DNA from: Onthophagus taurus
Taxonomy: Eukaryota > Arthropoda > Insecta > Coleoptera > Scarabaeidae
Direction of reading: 5' to 3'
DNA length: 64,000 nt
NCBI RefSeq assembly: GCF_036711975.1
Contig: NC_091976.1
Span: forward strand, 2,914,001 to 2,978,000
Shown here: piece by piece, positions 44,521-55,646 of the stretch
Position numbering within the stretch: the stretch's first letter is position 1
How the letters are laid out: each line of letters begins with the position of its first letter
Translations under genes and position numbers: made by a program
Notes under the pieces: generated by a model
Database searches by the model: none
Seen by the model: the letters and a program-made list of their open reading frames with translations, nothing else
What the model was told of the DNA's origin: nothing

Positions 44521-45829
44521 TTTGTGTTGGCAACAAATAAATACTCCGGCAATTCTAAGAGAAATTCTGCTTTTTATATAATTTTTATCTTCTTTTATTA
44601 AAAATTGATTATGAGGACATAATTGGTGTAATTAAGTTTTTGGATAGCAACAAATTAGGCATTTCAATTTTTATCTCTGTTAATCTCTATTACCGTTTGT
44701 AAAACAAAGAAATTTCTATTTTTGGGATGAATATCAATTTATTATTATATAACGGCAATTCTTTACATCAATAATAAAAAATGTAAAATCTTCTAATACT
44801 TTCATTTTAACCAGCCCAAGGCATCCAAATTAGATGGGTCCAATTGTTTCGCATACAATCGAACGAACACTTCTTTAAATTCCACTATTAGGAATTTATA
44901 AAATTGCAGCAACGTTTTCATCATGACCTGAATATAAATAAATTTTCTTATTTTTTGCCTCATCCACGCCATTTATTGTTGAATAAGTATTATTAATAAT
45001 TTTTAAAATCAAAAATCCAGGTATTAAAGTTTTTAAATCCTCCAACATATGACATTTTATTTCATTTTCTGATATTTCTCTTAAAATACCAGGATATACT
45101 CTTTTAGTCCATTTTGGTAATTCCATACCAAGATCTTCTTCAGATTTTAATGATGAAAATAAAAATCTAGCCACATTGTAAAAGTTGTCATTCAAACCTG
45201 AATTTTCTAGTAAAAACGGATATAAATAATTATATTTTTAATATATCGGATCTGAGTCGAGTTTAATACAATTTTCGTTTAACAATTTAAGTCTATTTGG
45301 ACAAAGTCACTGAACTAAATAACATGTTTTCTTTAGCGGGTAAATAATCGTAAGGTATGGGTTCCCAAAGTAAATTTTTCTTCCAAATTAATTGGAATAA
45401 ACCCGCCAAAACAGCTTGAAGACTCGCTTTAGTTCTTGGAAAATGAGATGAAATCGCACTTAAAATATCGGGAGTATAGACATATCCAAGAAGTTTATTA
45501 TATTTTCTACGGAGGTACGTTCCAAGGTTATAGCAAGTCAATTTTCCTTTATTTGTTAAATGAGCAATTTTATATGGATAAAAATCTTCTTCGGTGTATG
45601 GATCTTTTGGATATAAAAAGTCAGGAGTTCGATCACCATGCCGAAAAAGCTTTAATAAAAATATAATTTTTAAAATCCTCTTAAAGATTGTTTTTTAACA
45701 ATCTATTTTTTGCTATCGACTAAGATTATTTTTAATACGTCATATTTGATTTATTTCTAGCAAATTTTTATCAAAGCAAATCAAAAAATTTCTAACATCC
45801 AAAACTTTTCATGGCTTAAGAGAAGTTAA

Positions 45830-46580
45830 TTGAAATTTATTCAGCGATTTACTTTCTTTCTTTCTCAGCGCGTCTCTATTTACTCTTGGATGTAGGTTTC
45901 TTCCATGTTTCTCCATTTCACGCCATTTGTAGCAAATTTCTACCCCCAATCTTCTTGATGTCATCCAGCCATCTCAGTTACGGTCTATACTCCGGTTTGT
46001 TGTCCGGGGCCTCCACTGGATGATTTCTTTGGGACATCTGATGCTGTCTTGTGTTGCGACGTGTCCTGCCCATCACCACTTCAGAACAGCAATTTTTGCC
46101 ATTACGTCTATGATTTTAGTGCGCCTTCGGATCTCCTACTGGCTCTTTGATATGTTCTTAGCCTATTAGCGTTTCTTCTTCATGAGCGCGGTGATTTTCA
46201 GCCCATATGTTGTTGCCTGTAGTATGCAGAATTCGCATAAAAAACCCTAAAGTAAAACAGACAAAAAAGCAAGAAGGTAGGATGGCAAATAAAAATGTAG
46301 ATAAATAAGAATACTAAGGGAATAGAAAAATACAGAAAGATTCCACAAAGAATGTTGGATGCAGTAAGAAATAATGATGAAAGAAAAAACGGCCACTTTT
46401 TACGAAAGTAACTAGAATCACTAAAAAAATAGGGCACATGCAAGATGACAGAGGGAGTTTAACAAAGCAAGAAGGAAAGCAGATATGAAGAACAATATGA
46501 CGGGAGTTTATAGATTTCTAAAATAAATTAGAGAGGATATAAACAAACAAGTCAATATGGAAACGAACAAGGGTAAACGG
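45830..46580. mobile_element. LINE-derived fragments in HAP-2 intron 1
   Basis: 45850-46190 resembles the 3' region of an RTE-type LINE on the minus strand (CATGTTTCTCCATTTCACGC), and 46230-46500 has LINE-like plus-strand pieces (KIGHMQDDRGSL). Frames are broken. Assignment is weak. Confidence 0.35.
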
Positions 46581-47439
46581 TCAGTTATGTCTTTGTTTGG
46601 TGTTATATCCACTAAACAAAGATATTATGCTATAACATTTTCTGCTCTTGTTAGACATGGAAACACTAAACACACTTTATATGTCGAGTGACAGGCTGTT
46701 GTCGAGTGATGTAGTGCTTTAGAATTCTGTAAGGACGTTACTTGTCGTGGCGAACAAGAAGGTTGGATACCATCGGTTATGTTTTAATTATAGGGTGATT
46801 AAGGAGGCGATCCGATAACTTTTGTTTCAACTTTTCTGTTTTTGATTTCTAGTTGATATTTAGTGGTTCCAGTATCGAAAGAGTCGAGACCGAATGCTGC
46901 ATTTACTGTTAGGATATAGAACTATTCCACTTTAAGAGAAAACCCTTTCGCTTTCATAAGTCCACTACTGCTTAGCACTGTTAGATTCGTAGAGTGCTTA
47001 GTGTTAATTTAAATCCGTTCATGTTATGTCACTTGAACAAACAGTGTCATTTTTATCAATCGATTATTGCGAAACATCTGTAAGGATGAATTAGCTATTA
47101 AACCTGTCACGATTAACTTCGCTATTCCCAAAATTGTCTGTGAAATCACGTGCAACTTCGATATGAATTTCTGATGCAGGAAATATATTTCTAATTTGTT
47201 GACTGCAATTAGCTTTATCATATTATTCCTAAAAATGTCAAGATTATCAATATCCAAAACTCAAAACACGTGGTGTGTATTTTAAAGCAGGAATTGAGAA
47301 TACAAAATTTCTTAATTCGTTCGTTAAGGGTGATAATGATTATGAACTCCAGGTTACGATTTATATTTTGCAAAAAGTGCAAGAGTGGCAATTATGGTAC
47401 ACAGGGACCTAAAGCAAAATAACAAAACATGTGCCATCT

Positions 47440-47890
47440 TAGAGAGGGTGATATATGTATTACGGTCAAATTAAATGACTTCTATACCCTGCAAGTGATC
47501 CAAGTCTAGCAGTTTACGATGGACTACAAGGAGCATAGAGAAGGCCAGCTTTGTTGTCGTGATGGGAGGCTTTAGCGCAAAGATATGGAAATTATAGACC
47601 TACCTTACCGTGGGCCAATTGTTCTGAAACAGGAACGAACGAACTCAGAAAATCTATTCTGCATCAACACTCAGTCCCAGAAACCATCTAAAAGGAGGTG
47701 GATATGGGAAAGCCCAAACAACACGATGAAAAATTAAATCGATTACATACTCACTAACAGCAAAGAGATTTGCACGGATGCCAATGTCTGTAACCGATTT
47801 AATACTGGCAGCGACCACAGGCTGATAAGAGCGAAAGTCAGTATCGATGTTAGTCGCAATATCCGAATTCGGATATTAAACATGAAATTT
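47440..47890 (+). mobile_element. RTE-type LINE endonuclease fragment
   Basis: Plus-strand pieces read VVVMGGFSAKI (like the VMGDFNAKI box), then KRRWIWESPNNTMKN, IDYILTNSKEICTDANVC and GSDHRLIRAKVSIDV. The IDYIL and SDHRL blocks are the end of an AP-type endonuclease. It lies in the enlarged first intron of HAP-2. Confidence 0.65.
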
Positions 47891-48180
47891 TTACCTACAA
47901 CGCGTTGTAATCATTTAAGCTTACCCATAATTCGCCGTTGTATCAGCTATGGCCTTCAGCACTAGAACGTTGAGCCCATCTGGCCAATTTCATGGAAGGT
48001 AATAGCGAAAAATGTATTGAAAATGCGATATCGATAATGTAAAATGTTTCTTAATTTATAATAAATAATACTTACAACGTGTACTAATTTTAATGTTGAT
48101 TCTGTACTGGCAAAATGAGATATATCATTCGCACGAGAAAATGTGAAAAATGAAACAAAGAAAATAAACAAAGTTTTCAT

Positions 48181-49776
48181 TTTTTCGTCTTATTAAAACT
48201 CCAACGATGGTTTAAAAAAATCGCGTTTTTATATACCTTTTTTATCATCTTTATCGTGTTATTCAATATGATTGGTCTAATTAAAACATTTTTTTTCTTA
48301 TTTCTAGACAGTTTACAATGGTATAACAGAAATTTAGATTATGCGTATCAATAAATTCTTTGTCATTGTCGGTGTTGTTAAATTTATTACATTTTCAAAC
48401 ACCGCGTAACAGATTTTGGAAAGCAAGAAAAAAAGTCAATCGTAAGAAAGTTATTTTATGTACACACAGCTCCTAAAAAGATTGCATATAGATAAAAATA
48501 TATTGAAGATATGCTGGATACTGCAACGAAGTTATTGAGAAGTTGGGTAAAATTGTTGATTCCATACTTGATGAAATACTTGATGAGACGATAATTAAAA
48601 CAGCGGTGAAGCTAGCGGTATTTCAAGTACATTTGAAGGAAAAAAGGATTTATGAAAAGTGAAATGAGCAATAGGACAAAGTCGGCAGTAGTCCTTAACC
48701 ATCTTAATGAGTTCGTGGTTGAGAAAGAGGAGAGATTAAAAATGAAGAAGGATACCATTCAGAACATTGTTATGATCATGCTCCAGTAACGAATCCAGGA
48801 AGGAGGTGAAAGTGATACTAATAACGAAAAGATATAATGATTGGATGGAGTAATTTTTAATGTTGTCAATTCGAGATTACTAAAAATTCAACCTTCCCAA
48901 CTTCTTCCTGTTGCGCGTGTGGTTTTATATATTTCTGTTTTTCAGATTTGGTGTTGTCTTCATCTCCTAAAACCGTTTCAATCGGATTTTTTTAAAAAGT
49001 ATACTAGCCAGAAGAGAAAAACTGGCGGCTCGGAAAAATTTCTTCGAAGAAAAAAGAGGAATACTCTATGGATCAGACATAGCATATAAGTAACAGTAAC
49101 TACAATCATTTTGATGTGCTACTAGTTTAAAACTTTAAATGCGATTCTCCCAAAAGTAACTCGTCAAGATTCGTTGACATTTCTTCTCAGAAACTAATCG
49201 TGTTGCCATTTTTCACACATTTTCGAAGAATGTGTGTACACACCCTCCAACCCTGAACTAGAATTCGTTCAATATTATTTAGAATCGTGTATTTCACCGG
49301 AATTTACTTACATTTCTTTTGTCGTTTGTGCAGATGTTTTGATCTGAACTATTCACTGATTAAACAATTGGTTGCTTTGGTAATAATGCTTCAAATGTTT
49401 AAAATCATTTTCATATTTTTCTATCGCTATATTTTCATCACTTTTCTTCATTAATTGTAAAAATAAAAAAGTGTTGTTGTTTTTGAAAATATAATAAACT
49501 TATTGACAAACCCGATTAGACCACTTAAGATTAGTATTTATATGATTCTGAAATAAATGCATTTCCTTATTGGTGATAAGAAATAATAACAAAGAACTTA
49601 TTGATATAAAAATCTAAATTGGAGTTATACTATTGTAAAATATCCAGAATAAGAAAAAGACTTATTTAATTACACCAATCATACCGAATGTGCTGATAAA
49701 GATGATAAGGAACATAATATAAAAACGCGTTTTTTAAGTATCGTTGGAGTTGCAATACTTCAATATTGTTGAAAAA
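48181..49776. promoter_or_regulatory. centre of the mirror-image phosphatase cluster
   Basis: Spacer between the divergent first exons of HAP-2 and HAP-3. Each end carries the same module: an ACCAAT-type motif, a GATAAAGATGATAA pair (48242-48255 minus; about 49695-49708 plus), TATAAAAACGCG (48226-48235 minus; 49718 plus) and CGTTGGAGTT. The middle (48480-49500) has no recognised gene; a short frame at 48841-49089 is unassigned. Confidence 0.6.
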
Positions 49777-52700
49777 ATGAAAACTTTCTTTGTTTTTTTT
49801 GTTTCATTTTTTACAGTTTCGTTTGCTTACGATGTATCCAATTTTGTTGGTACTGAATCAACTTTAAAACTAGTACACGTTGTAAGTATTATTTATTATG
49901 AATTAAGAGAAGTATTTAGCAATTATTAACTAAAATGATAATTTTTTGATTTTGACAATTGATAACACAATTTTGAGATATCATCCAAAATTAACTAAAA
50001 AATCTCTAAATAAATTCATAGAACAGCATTCTTTGTTTTCTCTAACGAAAGAACACCGTTTGTGAAAAAGAAACCTTCTGCTACTTAATTAATCAAGAAA
50101 CTGTTTGGGAAAGTATTAGATATCGTTTGGAATAGATCATAAATCAGGTCGTAGAAACAAATTGATAAATAAACTGAAGAGATCGATATAATAAATGTTC
50201 CAATGAAGTTCTTTTATTTGCCAATAATCTAGAAAATACTACATTTAAATATAATTAAAGGAATTTTGATGATAGGAATACTTTCCATACATAAATTGAG
50301 TTTTATTTTTTTATGGGTACACTTCATAAAGTCTCAACAAAAACATTGACAACGTTAATCATGTTAAATAAAATATTACCAACATCGTGGAAAATTGACA
50401 TGGATAAACTATTAGTTTACCTATCTTAATTTTGTGTATATTATCACACACAGCTAAAATGGCAGTAACGTCAGCGAATGTAGCAACTGATATATTATTG
50501 TCTTCTGGTAAATTGTTTGTGTAAGGTAAGTGCAGGGTTGGCCTAAGAACACTTCCTTGCGGAACACCAGTTTCTATCTCTCTTAACTCACTAAATTCGT
50601 TTTCATATTTAACTCGAATAATCGGTCGATAATATAATATCCGTTTTGGCACGACCTTACTGATTTTACATATTAGACCTTTATGCCACACTTTGGTGTA
50701 ACATTCAATGCTCTGCAATATACCACATAATGGGTACGTATCATAAACAACACGTCGCGTTTATTAAACGTGTCAATTTTACGATAGCTTTTCAGAGAAG
50801 ATTTTTTAAAATTTCTCTTGTATTCAAGTCAAAATCTGGTGCTTTCTCTGCTGTATTTACATTCTTTTGAATTTCTTGAACCAATTCGTTAAGTCATCAT
50901 TGCAAGTATGCAACCAATATCACAAATCGCCATCCAATAACACGCAAATCGCGTATTCCAATAAAAATACTGTGATATTGGTTACATACTTGCAATGATG
51001 ACGTCGGGTACGATAATTAATTAACTTAATATTTTATATTATATACGTTCATTAGGATTAATTTTGATTTTGACCTCTTCATCATCGAAACTTACATCAT
51101 TTTTCTGAAAGGTTCTTTCTAAATGTTTAGCAAATAAAACTGATTTTTGTTAATTTGTTCTTGCGCATGTTTCATTATCAGTGCGGAGAGGTTGGTTTTG
51201 ATTAATTGGACTTTAAAGCTTTCTGGCTGCTCTCCATAATGAATAATTACTTCCCATATCGGTTAACTTAATAAGGCATTTCTTAACCAATTCTTCCTTT
51301 ACCTGTTTTTTTCTTATGTTAATTATTATGCGAGATTATTGAATCTATTTTTATGGGAAGGATAGCTTTTCTTTCTTCCGCGACTAGTTCCATAACTTCC
51401 GGTGTTGCCAACAGTTTTCCTTTTCAGTTCGTTGGTATTATTCCATGCTGCGTGCTAAATATCTCGTAAGAGACTCACACTTTCATTTTGCATCAGCAAT
51501 CAATGTAATTTATTAATATTTTTTATTCACGAAATAGTCATGTAACCATAATAACCATGTACAACTCGACAATCGAAAATATTGAAATCTCGACGTATTG
51601 CCCTAACAAACACCACTCGACCTCACATACGACCTCAGTGCAATTATCAAGTAGTATCTCGTATTATCAAGTATTTTCGATTGTCTTGTTGTATAATATA
51701 TGAAAAGCAAATTAGACCACTTACAATTTTCAAATGATTTTAACAATTACCTCTTTATTAAAGATTTTCCGACATGGTGATAGAACTCCTGACTCATTAT
51801 ACCCAAAAGATCCATACACGGAAGACGATTTTTATCCATTTAGAATTGCCCATTTAACCAATAAAGGAAAATTAAGAGCTTACAACATTGGAACATATCT
51901 TCGTAAAAAATATAACAAACTTCTCGGAGATGTCTACACTCCGGATATTTTATATGGAATTTCTTCGCATTATCCAAGATGTAGAGCAAGTTTAGAATCA
52001 GTTTTAGCAGGTTTATATCCACCGTCCGAAGAATTAATTTGGAATAAAGAATTACTTTGGGAACCGATTCCTTACGATTATTTACCAATGAAAGAAAACA
52101 ATTTATTTCTTCCTGTTTATACCTGCCCAAATATGAACACATTAGTGACTGACATTTACCAAAATCTCGATTCCGATCCCATAATTCAAAAATATAACTA
52201 TCTACTTCCGTTTTTAGTAGAAAATACAGGTTTGACGGGAAATCTTTACTCTATTGCTATAAATTTATGGTCAACTTTAAAATCGGAAGAAGAAGCTGGT
52301 TTGAAAATACCAATTTGGGCTCAAACGGTTTATCCGGAAATTTTATCGGAAATAACTAAATACAGTTGGGAAGTATATTCACGGACACCCGATTTAAAGA
52401 CTTTATCCAGTGGATTTTTGATGTCGAAAATTATTAATAACACTTTTTCGACGTTAAATGGCGAGAATGAAGCAAGAAATCGAAAAATTTATTTGTATTC
52501 AGGACATGACTTTAACGTTGGTGCAGTTTTATCTTACTTAGACAATTTTGTTCCTCATCTTATCAATTATGGAGCTCATGTTATTATTGAAGTTCATAAG
52601 TATATTGGAATTTACTTTTTAAAGGTAATGAAAATGTTCTTGTGAAAGTAATTTTGGTAACATTAACATTTTTAGTTTTTACATGAAAATAATGATGATT

Positions 52701-52819
52701 TGGAACCTCAACCTCTTTTCATTCCAAATTGTGGAATCTATTGCCCATTAGATGCTTTCGTTCGATTATACTCCAAAGCATTAGATCCTGCTATCTTAAA
52801 TACTTTGTGTACTGGTTAA
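49777..52819 (+). CDS. secreted histidine acid phosphatase (HAP-3)
   Basis: Exons 49777-49881, 51764-52624 and 52676-52819 join in phase to 369 aa, the same exon lengths as HAP-1 apart from one extra codon in exon 1. The signal peptide is MKTFFVFFVSFFTVSFA. Catalytic FRHGDRTPD is at 37-45, SSHYPRCRASLESVLAGL holds the second Arg region (Cys replaces the usual Thr), and YSGHDFN carries the His-Asp. C-terminus IPNCGIYCPLDAFVRLY. Intron 1 is 1.9 kb and holds a jockey LINE scrap and a MITE. No break was found, so it should encode an active secreted enzyme. Confidence 0.88.
50359..51480 (-). mobile_element. jockey-type LINE fragment in HAP-3 intron 1
   Basis: Minus-strand pieces read LWRAARKLKSPIN near 51230, then KVWHKGLICKISKVVPKRIL, REIETGVPQGSVLRPTLHL and ATFADVTAILAV (50700-50460). 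These are the linker before RT, GVPQGSVL and an altered F/YADD box (FADV) of a jockey-like RT. It differs from the histone-spacer LINE family, and is AT-rich and broken. A MITE splits it. Confidence 0.75.
50895..51028. mobile_element. palindromic MITE, family 2, copy B
   Basis: GTCATCATTGCAAGTATGCA at the left pairs with TGCAAGTATGTAACCAATAT inverted at the right, with TTAA on both sides. It interrupts the jockey fragment and matches the element at 34104-34274. Confidence 0.7.
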
Positions 52820-53078
52820 AAGAAAACATTACAACATAAACACATATAGATTTTTGTTATTGCTGTGAAAAATAAATTGTCGCTGTATATTAATAAATTC
52901 ATATTCATCCCACAAATAAAAATTTGTTTGTTTTACAAACGGTAATAGAGATAAACAAAGATAAAATGCTTAATTTGTTGCTATTCAAAATCTTAATTAC
53001 ACCAATCATGTTAGATTTTTTTAATGAAAATGAAAAGTATAAAAAGTAGAATTTCCCTTAAAATTGTTGTTAACAGAA

Positions 53079-54214
53079 AATGAAAACTTTCTTTGTCTTC
53101 TATTTTGCAATTACTTTTGGATCTTTAAACGTTTACCAATTATCTATTTAATTAAAGGTTGTTCGTCATGGAGAAAGAACTCCTGATGTTTTATATCCAA
53201 AGGATCCCTACTCGGAAAAAGATTTCTATCCATTTAGAGTCGGACATCTAACTAATAAAGGCAAATTAACCAATTACAAAGTTGGAACAACACTGCGTCA
53301 AAAATACAACAAACTTCTTGGTGATATCTACACCCCAGACATTTTATACGCAGTTTCTTCTCACCTTTCAAGAAATAAAGCAACTCTTCAAGGTATTTTA
53401 GCAGGTTTATTTACACCTTCGAAGGAATTAATTTGGAACAAAAATTTACTTTGGGAACCAATTCCTTATGATTACTTACCAAAGAATGAAAATAAATTGT
53501 TTTCTACATTATCGACATGTCCAAATTGGCCGATATTATTGGCAGAAAATTATCAAAAGTATCTTGCAACAGATTTAGTATTTCAAAAATACAATTATTT
53601 GCTTCCATTTTTATTGGAAAAAACTGGTATGACTGGAAATATTTATAGTATATCTAGGGTGCTATATTCAACATTAAAATCGGAAGAAGAAGCCGGTTTA
53701 GAATTACCAGAATGGACAGAATCGATTTATCCTGATATTTTAAACGAAATATCATCAAATGGATATAAGTATGAAATGATGGATGATTTAAAAACATTAA
53801 CACCTGGATTTTTAATTTCGAAAATTATTAATAACACATATTCTACGATAAATGGTGAAATTGAAGCGAAAAATCATAAAATTCATGTGTATTCAGCACA
53901 TGATCTTAATATCGCGTCAATGTTAAACTTCTTTGACAATTTTGTTCCACATAATCCAAATTATGGAGCCCATATTATCATTGAAGTTCATAAATATATT
54001 GGAATTTATATCTTAAAGGTAATGAAGTTGAAATGTTTTAATTGATAATCTTAAAGCAGAAAAATTTTAGTTTTTGTATCAAAACAATGTTGGTTACTTA
54101 GAACCTCAGCCTATTTTCGTTCCAAATTGCGGAATTTATTGTCCATTGGAAGTACTTGTTAAATTGTATGCTAAAGAATTGGATCCAGCAAGATTAGAAA
54201 CGCTATGTGGTTAA
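53079..54214 (+). pseudogene. histidine acid phosphatase (HAP-4), first exon damaged
   Basis: Exon 2 (53158-54018, 287 codons) and exon 3 (54071-54214) are fully open and match HAP-1 closely. They carry VVRHGERTPD (Glu in place of Asp), the region SSHLSRNKATLQG (Asn replaces the usual Thr), and YSAHDLN. Exon 1 is not sound: after MKTFFVFYFAITFG the coding sequence and the GTAAGT donor seen in the other copies are missing, and the frame stops at ...QLSI. TATAAAAAG at 53038 and the ATG are kept. It may be a recent pseudogene, or use an unseen exon. Confidence 0.7.
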
Positions 54215-54224
54215 TAGTATTTAT

Positions 54225-54630
54225 TATAATGAATTTCTATAAATTTAAGACGGAAATATTTACAGCAATGAAAATATTACAAAAATAATAATAAATAAAA
54301 TAATAATATAATAAGGGCAAGTGCATTTACATCGCTTGGATTTAAATTGCCGAAACGTACTATTTTTTATTTTATTGGATTTAAATGCAATGACATTCTA
54401 TTAGAATAAGCAAGTAACGATTGAAATCCACATTTATAAACGAGCAGGTCGAAGAAAGAGCATGTCTTGAAAATAAATATACAGCTATATATTTCTAATC
54501 CTTTCATATACGTTTCATATACATGAATATATTTGGGAAGTGTAAATTAAGAACAACAGTGGCGTACCAGTATTAAAAAGTAAAGAGGTAGAGCATTGAT
54601 TATCTACTTTGACAACCTCGCTGTATTCCT
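54225..54630. other. AT-rich spacer
   Basis: Poly(A)-type signals follow HAP-4 near 54290; nothing else recognised. Confidence 0.4.
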
Positions 54631-54634
54631 CATA

Positions 54635-55163
54635 CACTGAGGGAAATATATTCTTGAACGAAGATTATTACTCTTGGCACAAGCTTATCATATTCTTGTA
54701 TATCCACAAGAAGATCATTTTGTTAAGTGAAGAAAAACCACATATTCCCAAAGCAAGTATACAAATATTTTTGATTCTCAAGAAAACGAATTTTTAGTAA
54801 AAGTAAATCAATCATCTTGAAAAAGAGTATCTTAGTGTTGCGTCAACAATCCTATTTTCATATCGAGAATAAATTTCTTATGTCAAGAATAACGTATCTT
54901 TCTTTTTAGAAAAACTTATTCATGTAACAACAATCTTGTATAATTCTTCATTTGAGTATTATAAATTATTGACGCAAGAATGAATTTTTTGATACAAAGA
55001 ATTGATATTCTTCGATGTTAAGAATATAACATACTTCATTCGATAATGTTTCTATTCTTAAAACAAAAAAATATTTTTGTTTTAAGAGTATCTTATATTT
55101 GTTTCTAAGAAATACATTCAAGAATAAATTTTTTTTGAAAGTCAAGAATAATTTCCCTCAGTG
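54635..55163. mobile_element. TA-target MITE, family 1, copy C
   Basis: 529 bp, CACTGAGGGAAATATATTCT at the left and CCCTCAGTG at the right, flanked by TA. It is the fullest copy of the family seen in the histone flanks, with an internal AAACAAAAAAATATTTTTGT hairpin. Confidence 0.8.
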
Positions 55164-55204
55164 TAGTAAAAGATTATTATTCCTTAATTTTTTTGTTACT
55201 CATC

Positions 55205-55268
55205 GTAAAGGATTAATAAGTAAAGGTTAAAGTAAAGGTAAAGTAAAGGTAAAGGTTTCGTAAAGGTT
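55205..55268. repeat. AAAGGT-rich simple repeat
   Basis: Irregular tandem copies of AAAGGT / AAAGTAAAGGT. Confidence 0.6.
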
Positions 55269-55389
55269 TGTCTGTAAAACTTTTTTTGTATATTTTAAAC
55301 AGATTTTTTATCTGATTTTATTTATTGATTAAATTCACATTTATCCATGTTGTAAGTTAAATATTTTGAATAAGAAAATGTTTTAAAAA

Positions 55390-55500
55390 ACTTCTTTACT
55401 TGCTAAAAATAATTTCATTTACTCAGATACTAGTTTGGGGTTTCATCCCCATCATAAGTCTGAATCTATATTATAAATGAAAATAAGCAATACATATACG
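55390..55500. repeat. Penelope-type end fragment
   Basis: ACTTCTTTACTTGCTAAAAA resembles the edge at 31665. TTTGGGGTTTCATCCCCATC follows, whose minus strand is CTTATGA, a GGGG-type stem, then GAAACCCC. The core is degenerate. Confidence 0.4.
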
Positions 55501-55646
55501 TTAAAATGTTAAAAAACAATCGTTGAAACTTTATATTACGCGTGGTGTTGATATAATTATATACATCTAGAAATAGAGCTACAGTTAAATGTGATTAAAC
55601 AACAGGGAAAGAATTCGACTTACGTTACAAAATGAAGAAACATATA

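Larger units (their letters stand above)
44800..48180 (-). pseudogene. histidine acid phosphatase pseudogene (HAP-2)
   Basis: Exon 1 at 48180-48076 is sound: MKTLFIFFVSFFTFSRANDI to KLVHV, followed by GTAAGT. Exon 2 begins at 45649 (LFRHGDRTPDFLYPKDP), about 2.4 kb away because of inserted LINE sequence. It has an in-frame loss of about four codons after LAGLF, a frameshift after MLFSSV with stops, and resumes as NVARFLFSSLKSEE to YSGHDENVAAIL. The end of exon 2, intron 2 and most of exon 3 are deleted; only a worn tail near 44900-44800 remains. Its mirror partner is HAP-3. Confidence 0.8.

Noticed and set aside
48841-49089. 82-codon frame between HAP-2 and HAP-3 as a gene
   Set aside because: No signal peptide, domain, promoter or repeat support; composition is like the surrounding AT-rich DNA.
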